From: Gp7-AA10 sp035636095
Lineage (GTDB): Bacteria; Acidobacteriota; Thermoanaerobaculia; Gp7-AA8
DNA length: 64,000 bases
NCBI GenBank assembly: GCA_035636095.1
Contig: DASPZU010000025.1
Span: 62,001-126,000, forward strand
Direction of reading: 5' to 3'
This document shows, one piece after another, positions 32,991-40,461 of this stretch (within the stretch, counting starts at the first letter, position 1; each line of letters begins with the position of its first letter). Under the pieces are notes generated by a model, which was not told the origin of the DNA, searched no databases, and worked only from the letters and a program-made list of their open reading frames with translations. A program made the position numbers and the translations under genes.

Positions 32991-33190
32991 ACGAAGAGCA
33001 ATTGCTGAAAGCAGCGTTACCTCCGGTAAAGGATCTCGAACCGCGGCGTGATCTCTGGCCGGCGATGCGACGGAAGATCGACGAGCAGACGATCCGCGTC
33101 CCGATCTGGGATTGGGCGCTCATCGCCGCTGTCCTTGCGTCGATCGCGATGTATCCCCAGGCCGCGCTCGCGCTGCTGTATCACTTGTGA
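32987..33190 (+). CDS. Small single-pass membrane protein, candidate anti-sigma partner (67 aa)
   Basis: The 67-residue product starts at the ATGA overlap with the sigma gene. It has a hydrophilic N-terminus (about 1-40) with KDLEPRRDLWPAMRRKID, a segment commonly seen at the cytoplasmic side of short anti-sigma-like proteins, and one transmembrane helix (IWDWALIAAVLASIAMYPQAALALL). There is no zinc-finger motif. Position and topology suggest a membrane tether or inhibitor for the sigma factor, but this is inference. Confidence 0.6.
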   Translation: MNEEQLLKAALPPVKDLEPRRDLWPAMRRKIDEQTIRVPIWDWALIAAVLASIAMYPQAALALLYHL

Positions 33191-33200
33191 AAGGAAGCCT

Positions 33201-33617
33201 ATGAATCAGCATCCGTATCTGCGCGCATACATGGCGGGCATCGCCGTTCCGACCATGTTCCTGCTCGTCGGCAGCACCGTTTTCACGTTAGTGCGCTACG
33301 TCTACAACGTTCCGATTCCGATCGAGCGCATCATCGTCTTTCCAATGGCGGTGGTGCCGAATCTGTGGGGCCTCTGGAACATCTTCTGGCTGATGTCAGG
33401 GCGGCGGATTCCGATCGGGCTGTTTGGTGCGATCCTTCCTTTTCTCCTTGTCCCTGGCGCGTGGCTGATCTCGCATCTAATCGATTTTCCGGTTCCGGCA
33501 TTTGTGCCACGGCTCCTGCCGTTCATTTTTCCAGTGGCGTTGGCGATCTACTACCTGGCCTGGAAGTACCTCGTGGCGTCGCTGAATCGGATCGTCGGCA
33601 TTCCTACAACGGCGTAG
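33201..33617 (+). CDS. Uncharacterised four-helix membrane protein
   Basis: The 138-residue, highly hydrophobic protein has four predicted membrane helices (about 11-32, 40-65, 72-93 and 103-125). GGAAGC precedes the ATG, ten bases after the preceding stop. Motifs such as PNLWGLWNIFW and RIPIGLFGAILPFLLVPG look conserved, but I cannot name the family. It is the third gene of the sigma-led unit and probably a target or accessory. Its last 14 bases are antisense to the end of the VOC gene. Confidence 0.65.
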   Translation: MNQHPYLRAYMAGIAVPTMFLLVGSTVFTLVRYVYNVPIPIERIIVFPMAVVPNLWGLWNIFWLMSGRRIPIGLFGAILPFLLVPGAWLISHLIDFPVPAFVPRLLPFIFPVALAIYYLAWKYLVASLNRIVGIPTTA

Positions 33618-34536
33618 CGATGTACCAGTGATTGCCGAACGGGTCGATGACGAAGGCGTTTCTCTCGCCATACGGCCTGTCGGCGGGCGGCTCCACCGAT
33701 CGCGCTCCTTCACGAACGGCTCGCTCATAGCTGGCATCGCAGTCGTCGACGAAGAGGTGCATTTGCATCTGCATCGGCTTCCACTCGCCGTGGGTCTCGC
33801 CGAGCTCCACCAGTGAGCCGCCGATCTTCACCGACGCGTGTGCGATGAGCCCATCAGGAGTCTTGAAGGGGGCGTCGAACTCGGTCGCGCCAAACGCGCG
33901 CTTCAGGAAGTCGAGGAACCGATCGGCTCCGCGTGGATGGAAGAACGGCGTGATGGTGCGGAATCCCGGCCGCACAGGTCCGCCCTCGAGCCACGTGGCG
34001 ATGTACCAGTGATTGCCGAATCGATCCTTCACAGCCGCCGAGCGCTCGCCGTAGACCTGATCCATGGGCGGATGCAGCGAGGTGCCGCCGGCCGCCAGAG
34101 CGCGCTGGTAGACAGCGTCGGTGTCATCGACGTAGACATGCATCCCGAAGGCGCGGTCCGAATATTCGGTTGCTTCGCCCATCTCGACTGTCGAATCGCC
34201 GACCTTTACGGCCGCGTGCATGATTCTTCCGTCGGGCGCGGGAAAACGTGCGACCTCCCTCGCGTCGAATGTCTGTGTGAGGAATTCGATCAGATCGGCG
34301 GCGCTGTCGACCACGAAGTAGGGGATGACGCTCTCTTTGATTGCTTCCATTGTTGCTGTAGGCATGAGTTCTCCTTTCAGACTCGATTTGAAATTCGGAT
34401 CAGGCAGGTCGCGGAGATCGGCGGCCAGGACGAGCACAGACGCGAGCTCGGGATCGAATTGCGCACTCTGCGGACGGCCCGCGAGAAGGGCGTCAATGGC
34501 CTGATCGAGCTGTTCGATGAGGTTTCGCTCAGCCAT
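33604..34536 (-). CDS. Anti-sigma-like N-terminus fused to two VOC (glyoxalase/PhnB) domains
   Basis: The 310-residue protein begins with about 58 residues resembling the N-terminus of soluble anti-sigma proteins (LIEQLDQAIDALLAGRP, ELASVLVLAADLRDLPDPNFKSSLKGEL). Two vicinal-oxygen-chelate domains of the PhnB type follow, each ending in YGERxAxVxDxFGNHWYIAT. The ATG overlaps the upstream sigma-factor gene by eight bases, as anti-sigma genes do. VOC domains bind small molecules or metals; here they could sense a ligand and release the sigma factor. A longer upstream frame lies inside the sigma gene and is rejected. The function is an inference. Confidence 0.75.
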   Translation of the reverse strand: MAERNLIEQLDQAIDALLAGRPQSAQFDPELASVLVLAADLRDLPDPNFKSSLKGELMPTATMEAIKESVIPYFVVDSAADLIEFLTQTFDAREVARFPAPDGRIMHAAVKVGDSTVEMGEATEYSDRAFGMHVYVDDTDAVYQRALAAGGTSLHPPMDQVYGERSAAVKDRFGNHWYIATWLEGGPVRPGFRTITPFFHPRGADRFLDFLKRAFGATEFDAPFKTPDGLIAHASVKIGGSLVELGETHGEWKPMQMQMHLFVDDCDASYERAVREGARSVEPPADRPYGERNAFVIDPFGNHWYIATPL

Positions 34537-35032
34537 GCATTTGCGCGCGCAGGTTCTGCAGCGCTCTCCATTGAAGCTGCTTGATGGCCCCCTCGGATTT
34601 GCCGAAATCTTGGGCGATCTCACGAATACTTCGCTGTTCCACGAAACGCATCGCGATCACACGCCGCTGCTCTTTCGGCAGCCGATCGACGCATTGCGCC
34701 AGCGACGCGCGGCGCTCCGCATCCGCCATCGCGTCGTCTGAAACTTCCTGGGCGGGAAATTCTCCTGCACGCGCTTTCTCCTGATAGTGATCGGCGACCG
34801 CATTCGCCGCCATGCGGTACAGCCACGCCGCGAACGGTGCGCCGCGCCACTCGAAACGCTGCAGATTCGCCAGCGCACGATGAAAGACATCTGAGGTCAG
34901 GTCCTGCGCTTCCTGACGGTTGCGGACGCGGCGCGCCACGAACGCGTATACGCGGTCGAAGTTCGCTTCGTACAACTCGGCGAAACGGCTGCTATCTTTC
35001 TGAGCCGCTTCGATCAGCAGCCGCTCTTCCAT
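34529..35032 (-). CDS. ECF RNA polymerase sigma factor
   Basis: The 167-residue sigma factor has region 2 (FAELYEANFDRVYAFVARRVRNRQEAQDLTSDVFHRALANL with FAAWLYRMAANAVADHY) and region 4 (CVDRLPKEQRRVIAMRFVEQRSIREIAQDFGKSEGAIKQLQWRALQNLRAQM). It is the third ECF gene within four kilobases. The downstream, overlapping gene encodes the VOC-fused putative anti-sigma protein. The 108-base gap to the divergent L,D-transpeptidase gene should hold both promoters; a TATACT at 35111-35116 is a candidate -10 for the latter. Confidence 0.9.
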   Translation of the reverse strand: MEERLLIEAAQKDSSRFAELYEANFDRVYAFVARRVRNRQEAQDLTSDVFHRALANLQRFEWRGAPFAAWLYRMAANAVADHYQEKARAGEFPAQEVSDDAMADAERRASLAQCVDRLPKEQRRVIAMRFVEQRSIREIAQDFGKSEGAIKQLQWRALQNLRAQMHG

Positions 35033-35140
35033 GTCTCGACTGTATCAACCTGTCGCAGGCTGAAAAGTTACGGTTGAAGCGGGCTCAGCAGGCGAAATTT
35101 TTTTGTTCGCTATACTGTCAAAAGAGTCTCAATCGTCCAA

Positions 35141-35848
35141 ATGAAGCGACTTTTCCTCGCAATCGCGATTGCGTTTGTCGGCGCGACAAACCTGCTTGCC
35201 GCACCGGATGCGCTCGTTACGACGCTGGTGAGTCAGGCGCCCGGCCTGCGTGCCGATGTACTGCGCCTCGCGCTCGACGCGGCAGGCTCGGCTGCGAAGC
35301 GTGGTCTAGTCGGGCGCCGCAATCTGCTGACAGTGATCGATTACTCGCTGCCATCCTCGCAGAAACGGCTCTTCGTGTTCGACCTGGCCGCGAAGAAACT
35401 TCTCTTTCACGAGCTCGTCGCCCACGGCAAGAACTCGGGTGGCAACATCGCGAATTTTTTCTCCAACGACCCCGGGAGTGAAGCCACCAGCCTCGGCCTT
35501 TTCGTCACCCAGGACACATACGTCGGTCACAACGGCTACTCCTTGCGACTGCGCGGACTCGACGAAGGTGTCAACGACATGGCGTCGGAGCGCGCTATCG
35601 TCCTGCATGGCGCGTATTACGTCAGCCTGGAAGCCGTTCGCGTCCTGGGCCGCCTGGGCCGGAGCTGGGGATGTCCCGCCGTGCGTTCCGAGATCGCCCA
35701 AAAACTCATCGATACGATTCGCGGCGGCAGCGCGATCTTCGCGTACTATCCCGATCGAAGCTGGCTCTCCAACTCGGTGTATCTGCGTCACGCCCTCGCG
35801 GGAGTGGGTCGTAAAGACTCTTCGAACGCGTTGACGTCCTCGAGATAG
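35141..35848 (+). CDS. Secreted murein L,D-transpeptidase catalytic domain protein
   Basis: The 235-residue product has a signal peptide (MKRLFLAIAIAFVGATNLLA) and a catalytic domain of the L,D-transpeptidase-like family. It contains VIDYSLPSSQKRLFVFDLAAKKLLF, LHGAYYVS with His156, and GRSWGCPAV with the nucleophile Cys178, preceding the IRGGSAIFAYYPD strand. These enzymes form or remodel 3-3 peptidoglycan cross-links or attach proteins to peptidoglycan. The last 61 bases overlap the end of the convergent SDR gene. Confidence 0.85.
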   Translation: MKRLFLAIAIAFVGATNLLAAPDALVTTLVSQAPGLRADVLRLALDAAGSAAKRGLVGRRNLLTVIDYSLPSSQKRLFVFDLAAKKLLFHELVAHGKNSGGNIANFFSNDPGSEATSLGLFVTQDTYVGHNGYSLRLRGLDEGVNDMASERAIVLHGAYYVSLEAVRVLGRLGRSWGCPAVRSEIAQKLIDTIRGGSAIFAYYPDRSWLSNSVYLRHALAGVGRKDSSNALTSSR

Positions 35849-36570
35849 CGGCGCGCCATCGCCGCGCTCGCCGGGTTTGTGTAGATCTCGGCGACCGGCC
35901 GTTCGATGACTCCGGCAATCGCAGCGGCAACTTCGTCCGCGCTTTGGGTCGGACTGTTGGTGGACCATACCGGCGCGACGCCGCCCGAGCTGCCGATTGC
36001 ATTTTTCGCAAATTCCGTGGCGACCAGTCCCGGCATCACCAGAGATACATGGACTTCTGGGTATTTGGCGGCCAGGTCGACGCGCACGTTTGCGGTCAGC
36101 GCGTTGAGTGCCGCCTTGGCGGCGTTGTAGGCCGACCGGTGCGTCGCGATCGGAACGCGTCCCAGGAATGAAGAAATGTTGATGATGTGTCCCTGCCGCC
36201 GCTCCACGAAATGCGGCACGATCGCCTGCATCCCATAGAGCGCGGATTTCACGTTGACCAACATCATCTCGTCGAACTCGGCGTCGGTGAGGTCCAGCGC
36301 CGGACGACTGATGCCGCGGCCCACGTTGTTGATCCACACGTCGATCGCGCCGAATGCGCGCAGTGCTTCGTCTCGTAGACGATTCACGTGTTCGCGTCGC
36401 GTGACGTCGGTGACGACCGTGATGACGTGCGACGTGATTTCGTGTGCGACCGCGTTCAGCGCTTCCGCGCGTCTGGCCGCCAGAACGAGATTGTGTCCCT
36501 GACGGCCGAGGTGGCGGGCGAGTGCGGCGCCGATTCCGGAGCTTGCTCCGGTGATGACGATGGTCTTCAT
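35788..36570 (-). CDS. Short-chain dehydrogenase/reductase
   Basis: The 260-residue Rossmann enzyme shows TGASSGIG at 7-14 (cofactor), NNVG near 81-84, the catalytic Ser in INISSFLG and the YNAAK active-site pair (SAYNAAKAALNALT), followed by PGLVATEF. This is a classical SDR; the substrate is unknown. The C-terminus overlaps the convergent L,D-transpeptidase gene. Upstream lies the family-B hairpin separating it from the TonB receptor gene, which is read in the same direction toward it. Confidence 0.88.
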   Translation of the reverse strand: MKTIVITGASSGIGAALARHLGRQGHNLVLAARRAEALNAVAHEITSHVITVVTDVTRREHVNRLRDEALRAFGAIDVWINNVGRGISRPALDLTDAEFDEMMLVNVKSALYGMQAIVPHFVERRQGHIINISSFLGRVPIATHRSAYNAAKAALNALTANVRVDLAAKYPEVHVSLVMPGLVATEFAKNAIGSSGGVAPVWSTNSPTQSADEVAAAIAGVIERPVAEIYTNPASAAMARRYLEDVNAFEESLRPTPARA

Positions 36571-36594
36571 GGCGAGCGCAACTCTAATGCAAAA

Positions 36595-36640
36595 CCCCTC
36601 ACCCCGGCCCTCTCCCCGCAGGCGGGGAGAGGGTGAGGGG
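36595..36640. repeat. Dispersed hairpin repeat family B copy 2, possible terminator
   Basis: The outer arms CCCCTCACCC/GGGTGAGGGG match the copy at 12562-12616. The inner arms CCCTCTCCCCGC and GCGGGGAGAGGG pair perfectly around a 2-base loop. It sits seven bases after the stop of the large TonB receptor gene and so may end that transcript, though no T-run follows. Confidence 0.8.
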
Positions 36641-36646
36641 AGGTGG

Positions 36647-39562
36647 CTAGAATCGCACGCCCACCGACACTCGATACGTGCGCGGCAACTGATAATCGCC
36701 GCCCGTGAAGAGCGAGGTCGGATTTTGTGCCTTTCCGAAATCGTCGCCCTTTTCCCAGTTCACTCCTTCCACCGGAGTCTGGGTGAACGGATTGAACGGC
36801 TTCAACACGTTGACGTCGGTGTTGAACGAAACGCGGCCGTGCCGATTGAACACGTTGAGCGCCTGGGACTCCACGAAGAGCTGCGCATTGCGAATCGGGA
36901 AGAAGTAGTTGAGCGCCATGTCGGTCTGCGTGATGTTGTCGTAGTGGAACTGCCCCCGTTGCGAAAAGAAGTAGTTCACATTGTGGGGCGGATTGAGATA
37001 GCTGTACTTGCTCGGATCGACGCACTGCGGGCAATCGTCGCTCTGCACCGGATCGATGCTGCCAACCAATGAATAGGGAGTGCCGGAGTCATATCGCTGC
37101 AGCAAGCTGACGTTGAACGTTCCGAATCGGCGGAACGGCAGATCGTAAGACGCCCACGCCCGGAGCTTGTGACGCTGATCCTGGGGCAGGTAGCCGACCG
37201 GATTGTTCTGCGGGAAGCCCTGGAATTCCGGATATTGCTGCGGACCGCCGGTCGGGACCGGTCCCGAGTTCGCGGTCTCGCCGATGATGTTTCCGCGCAA
37301 TCGCGAGTAGGTGTAGTTGCCACCGATATTCAGACGGCTGAAAGGTTTGTAACTGCCCTGCACAATGACGGCGTTGTACGCGCGGTTCAGGTCGTTGCTG
37401 TTGACGAGATCGCTCAGATCGATGTCAGCCCCGACCAGCGGATCGAAGACGTGACCGGTTTTTTGGTTCGTCACGCTGGTATAGAAATCTCTGTACTTTC
37501 GATATTGATAGTCCGCTCGCAAAAACGCGTTGGGTGTCAAAGTTCCACCCACGCCGAATGTGTACTCGGTGACGGCCGGCGTCTTGAGTGGATTCGGAAT
37601 GCGCGTCGTGATGCCGGCAGTTCCGCCGCCAGCCAGAAATTGTGTGTTGTTCTGACCTCCGACGCCGTCGAACCATTTGAAGATCTGGCGCAGGGCCTCC
37701 GGACTCGAGACACCCTGGATGGTCGGGCCGGCGTAGATCCAGTAAAGAATGGACGGCGAACCGGCGGCCGAGGTGGCATCGCCGATGTTGCCGTTGGCGA
37801 TCTTCGACGAATACACGCTGTAGCTGGCGTTGAAACGCAGACGGCCGTTGCCGAAGGCGTCGTAGATGGCGCCCAGTCGCGGGCTGACCAGGGAATCATC
37901 GGCGACCTTCGCGCGCGCCTGATTCACGCCGCTGTTCTTGTCGTAACGCGCGCCGATGTTGAAGCTGAGGTGATTGTTGTAGTCCCACTTGTCGTTCACG
38001 AAGACGGAGCGGGTCGTGAAGCGGTTGCCCTGAGTGTGCTCGAGGATCGGCCACCACACTACGAATGCGCCGCCCCGCGGAAAGATGGGCGTCACCAGAC
38101 CGCTCGACTGAACCTGCGGCTCGCGCACGGTGAAGATTTCCCAGTCGCTGGCCGATTGATGATTGTCGCCTTTGAGCATGTCGGCGAAGTCTTCGTAGCC
38201 CGCGCTGAGGTTATGCGTGCCCAGCCCCTTGGGCGACCAGAAGTAGCTCCCTTTGATCTTGGCGTTGCGATTGTTGCGCTGCTCCGGCGGCGCGCAGCCG
38301 TTGCAGAAGGGCGCGAATCCCGCGATGCTGCCCTGGCTGGTGACGATCACCGAGCTGGTGGCGCGATCGCCGGTCGGGAAGCCGCCGCCGCCGACAAACT
38401 TGAAGAGCTGCCGCGCGTAGCTGGCTTCCAGCGCGATGCTGTTGGTCAGCAGTCCGTTGTAATTGAGCGTCGCGAAACTGTTAGGCAGCTTGCGCGGGCT
38501 GTCGAGAGAGCTGATCTCGTAGCAGTTGCCGAAGCAGTTGTTGATCTGGTCGCGCCTGATGTCGAGATACGAGCTCACCAGCGAGTGTTTCGGCGTGATC
38601 TGTGCCGTCGCCTTGCCTTCCAGCCGCTTTTCCGTGTCTGCGAATGTGTAGGTTTTTGTCGGTTGCCGGAAGAGCGATTGCTGGCTGTCGCGCTTGCGAT
38701 AGCGTCCGGCGCTGAAGAACCACAGCCGATCTCGGAGAATGCGGCCGCCGAAGGTTCCTTCGTAGACAGGATTGATTTTGCTGTCCGGCCGCGGCTCTTT
38801 CAGCGGAGTCTGCGCCGTCCACTTCGGATTGGTGAGGGAGTCGCGGAGTGAGCCGCTGAAATCGTTGCCGCCCGACTTGGAGATGGCCGTGACGACACCG
38901 CCGGTGAAGCGGCCGTATTCCGCGGAAATTGCGCCGGTCTGCACGGTGGTCTCCTGCAGCGCGTCTTCGATGAAGAGATTCTGCGGTTGCCCGCGCAGCA
39001 CTTCATTGATGACGGAGCCGTCGACATAGAACGTGTTCTCGAACGACGGAGCGCCCGAGATCGTGGTCGCGCCGGACGGTCCGGTGGTTGTCGTCCCGGG
39101 TGCGATGTCGATCGTTCCGAGCAGCGTCCGGCTCAGCGGCAGCTTCTCGACATTCCTCTGCGCGAAGTTCGTCTGGATCTCGGTCGTCTCCAGCACCGTC
39201 GGCGCGGCCGCGGTGACGGTGAGCGATTCCGAGACGGCGGCGACCTTCAGCGCCGCGTCGGCGCGAGCCGTTTGCGCCAGGCTCACCCGAACGGCGCGCG
39301 AGACAGACTGCATCCCTTCCATCTCGATTTTCACGGTGTAATCGCCGGGCGGCAACCCCGTGAAGTTGTAGTTGCCGTTGATGTCGGTGTTGGCTGTGCG
39401 CGAACCTTGCAGGTTCGGCGACGCTATCGTGACCGGCACCCCTGGAATTGGAGCGCCGTCGCTCGTGACCGTTCCGGTCAGGTTCGCCGTCGTCTGCGCG
39501 AACGCCGGCACGGTCAGCAGTAACAAAATTGAAAGAATGGTGGAGAGTCGATTCCGGTTCAT
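36647..39562 (-). CDS. TonB-dependent receptor with carboxypeptidase-regulatory-like N-terminus (Oar-like)
   Basis: The 971-residue outer-membrane receptor has a signal peptide, then a CarboxypepD_reg beta-sandwich (about 27-105: NLTGTVTSDGAPIPGVPVTIASPNLQGSRTA and GNYNFTGLPPGDYTVKI). A plug domain (about 120-230) contains ISGAPSFENTFYVDGSVINE and GAISAEYGRFTGGVVTAISKSGGN. A long beta-barrel follows, ending in VSVGVRF with a terminal Phe. GGAGGAAC precedes the ATG. This is the acidobacterial Oar/SusC-like type, used for uptake of large substrates such as oligosaccharides or peptides; the ligand is unknown. A paralogue lies nine kilobases away with glycosidase genes between them. Confidence 0.93.
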   Translation of the reverse strand: MNRNRLSTILSILLLLTVPAFAQTTANLTGTVTSDGAPIPGVPVTIASPNLQGSRTANTDINGNYNFTGLPPGDYTVKIEMEGMQSVSRAVRVSLAQTARADAALKVAAVSESLTVTAAAPTVLETTEIQTNFAQRNVEKLPLSRTLLGTIDIAPGTTTTGPSGATTISGAPSFENTFYVDGSVINEVLRGQPQNLFIEDALQETTVQTGAISAEYGRFTGGVVTAISKSGGNDFSGSLRDSLTNPKWTAQTPLKEPRPDSKINPVYEGTFGGRILRDRLWFFSAGRYRKRDSQQSLFRQPTKTYTFADTEKRLEGKATAQITPKHSLVSSYLDIRRDQINNCFGNCYEISSLDSPRKLPNSFATLNYNGLLTNSIALEASYARQLFKFVGGGGFPTGDRATSSVIVTSQGSIAGFAPFCNGCAPPEQRNNRNAKIKGSYFWSPKGLGTHNLSAGYEDFADMLKGDNHQSASDWEIFTVREPQVQSSGLVTPIFPRGGAFVVWWPILEHTQGNRFTTRSVFVNDKWDYNNHLSFNIGARYDKNSGVNQARAKVADDSLVSPRLGAIYDAFGNGRLRFNASYSVYSSKIANGNIGDATSAAGSPSILYWIYAGPTIQGVSSPEALRQIFKWFDGVGGQNNTQFLAGGGTAGITTRIPNPLKTPAVTEYTFGVGGTLTPNAFLRADYQYRKYRDFYTSVTNQKTGHVFDPLVGADIDLSDLVNSNDLNRAYNAVIVQGSYKPFSRLNIGGNYTYSRLRGNIIGETANSGPVPTGGPQQYPEFQGFPQNNPVGYLPQDQRHKLRAWASYDLPFRRFGTFNVSLLQRYDSGTPYSLVGSIDPVQSDDCPQCVDPSKYSYLNPPHNVNYFFSQRGQFHYDNITQTDMALNYFFPIRNAQLFVESQALNVFNRHGRVSFNTDVNVLKPFNPFTQTPVEGVNWEKGDDFGKAQNPTSLFTGGDYQLPRTYRVSVGVRF

Positions 39563-39732
39563 TGTTCCTCCTGCATCGATGAATGCAACGGAGGTTCTGC
39601 CGAAACATGTTGTTGACAACGTGGGTAAGAACTGCGCAGCGTAGCCATTAGCTGTACCCGTGCGTGTCGGCATTGCCGCGACACTTCGGCGTACCGAATC
39701 CGCGAAACGCTCTGTTGAATTGGAGGTTTTTT

Positions 39733-40461
39733 GTGCGTCGCTTTTTTGTCACGATTTTGCTTCTGGTCGCCTGCGCGGCTTACGGACAGGAGCCGCCGCC
39801 TCCCGGACAAACGTGGGCCGGAAACTTCGGAGCGGGGTTGTCGCTCACCAAAGGAAACAGCGACTCGAAGAATGTGAATCTTTCACTGCAGCTCGCGCAG
39901 CGGATCGACGCGAAGAATCTGGCGAAGTACGACGCCTTCTATCTTCGCGGCGACAAGGACGGCGATCTGATCGTTGATCGCACGACCTTGGGAGGGCGCG
40001 ACGAATACACCATCTCGCCGCTGATGTACGCCTTCGGCGACCTGCACTTCCTCCGCGACAAGTTCAAGGAGATCGACTACCTCGTCACGCCCACCGTTGG
40101 CGCCGGATATCACTTCATCAAGGAGAAGGAACTCGATCTGGCAGCCGAGGGAGGGTTGGGATTGGTGGTGGAGAAGGATGCCGGCCTTTCGCGCGAGACC
40201 AGCGGCGCGCTGACTGCCCGGCAGCTCCTCACCTGGAAATTCTCGCCCACCGCCACCCTCGGCGAAGTTGCTTCGGGACTCTGGAAAACAAAGAGCCTCG
40301 GCGACGGGCTCTATCACGTCGAGGCCTCGCTGGCCAGCGACCTCACGCCCAAGAGTCAGTTGAAGGTGTCGGCCATGGATGACTACAAGACGCGCCCGCC
40401 CGCGCCGGCGGTCAAGAAGAACGACATCAGCCTCATCGCGGCGATCGTGATGAAGTTCTGA
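39733..40461 (+). CDS. DUF481 outer-membrane beta-barrel protein (YdiY-like)
   Basis: The 242-residue product starts at a GTG with TTGGAGG eight bases upstream, then a signal peptide (FFVTILLLVACAAYG). The DUF481 pattern follows: GNFGAGLSLTKGNSDSKNVNLSLQLAQR, DEYTISPLMYAFGDLHFLRDKFKEIDYLVTPTVGAGYHFI, and a last strand LIAAIVMKF with terminal Phe, as in outer-membrane barrels. No biochemical function is known for the family. It is divergent from the TonB receptor gene and shares a 170-base promoter region with it; the 3' end overlaps the GH47 gene by 29 bases. Confidence 0.82.
   Translation: MRRFFVTILLLVACAAYGQEPPPPGQTWAGNFGAGLSLTKGNSDSKNVNLSLQLAQRIDAKNLAKYDAFYLRGDKDGDLIVDRTTLGGRDEYTISPLMYAFGDLHFLRDKFKEIDYLVTPTVGAGYHFIKEKELDLAAEGGLGLVVEKDAGLSRETSGALTARQLLTWKFSPTATLGEVASGLWKTKSLGDGLYHVEASLASDLTPKSQLKVSAMDDYKTRPPAPAVKKNDISLIAAIVMKF

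Noticed and set aside
37169..38851. A 560-codon open frame on the plus strand inside the first TonB receptor gene
   Set aside because: It is antisense to a clearly conserved receptor barrel; composition is low-complexity and no domain is visible.
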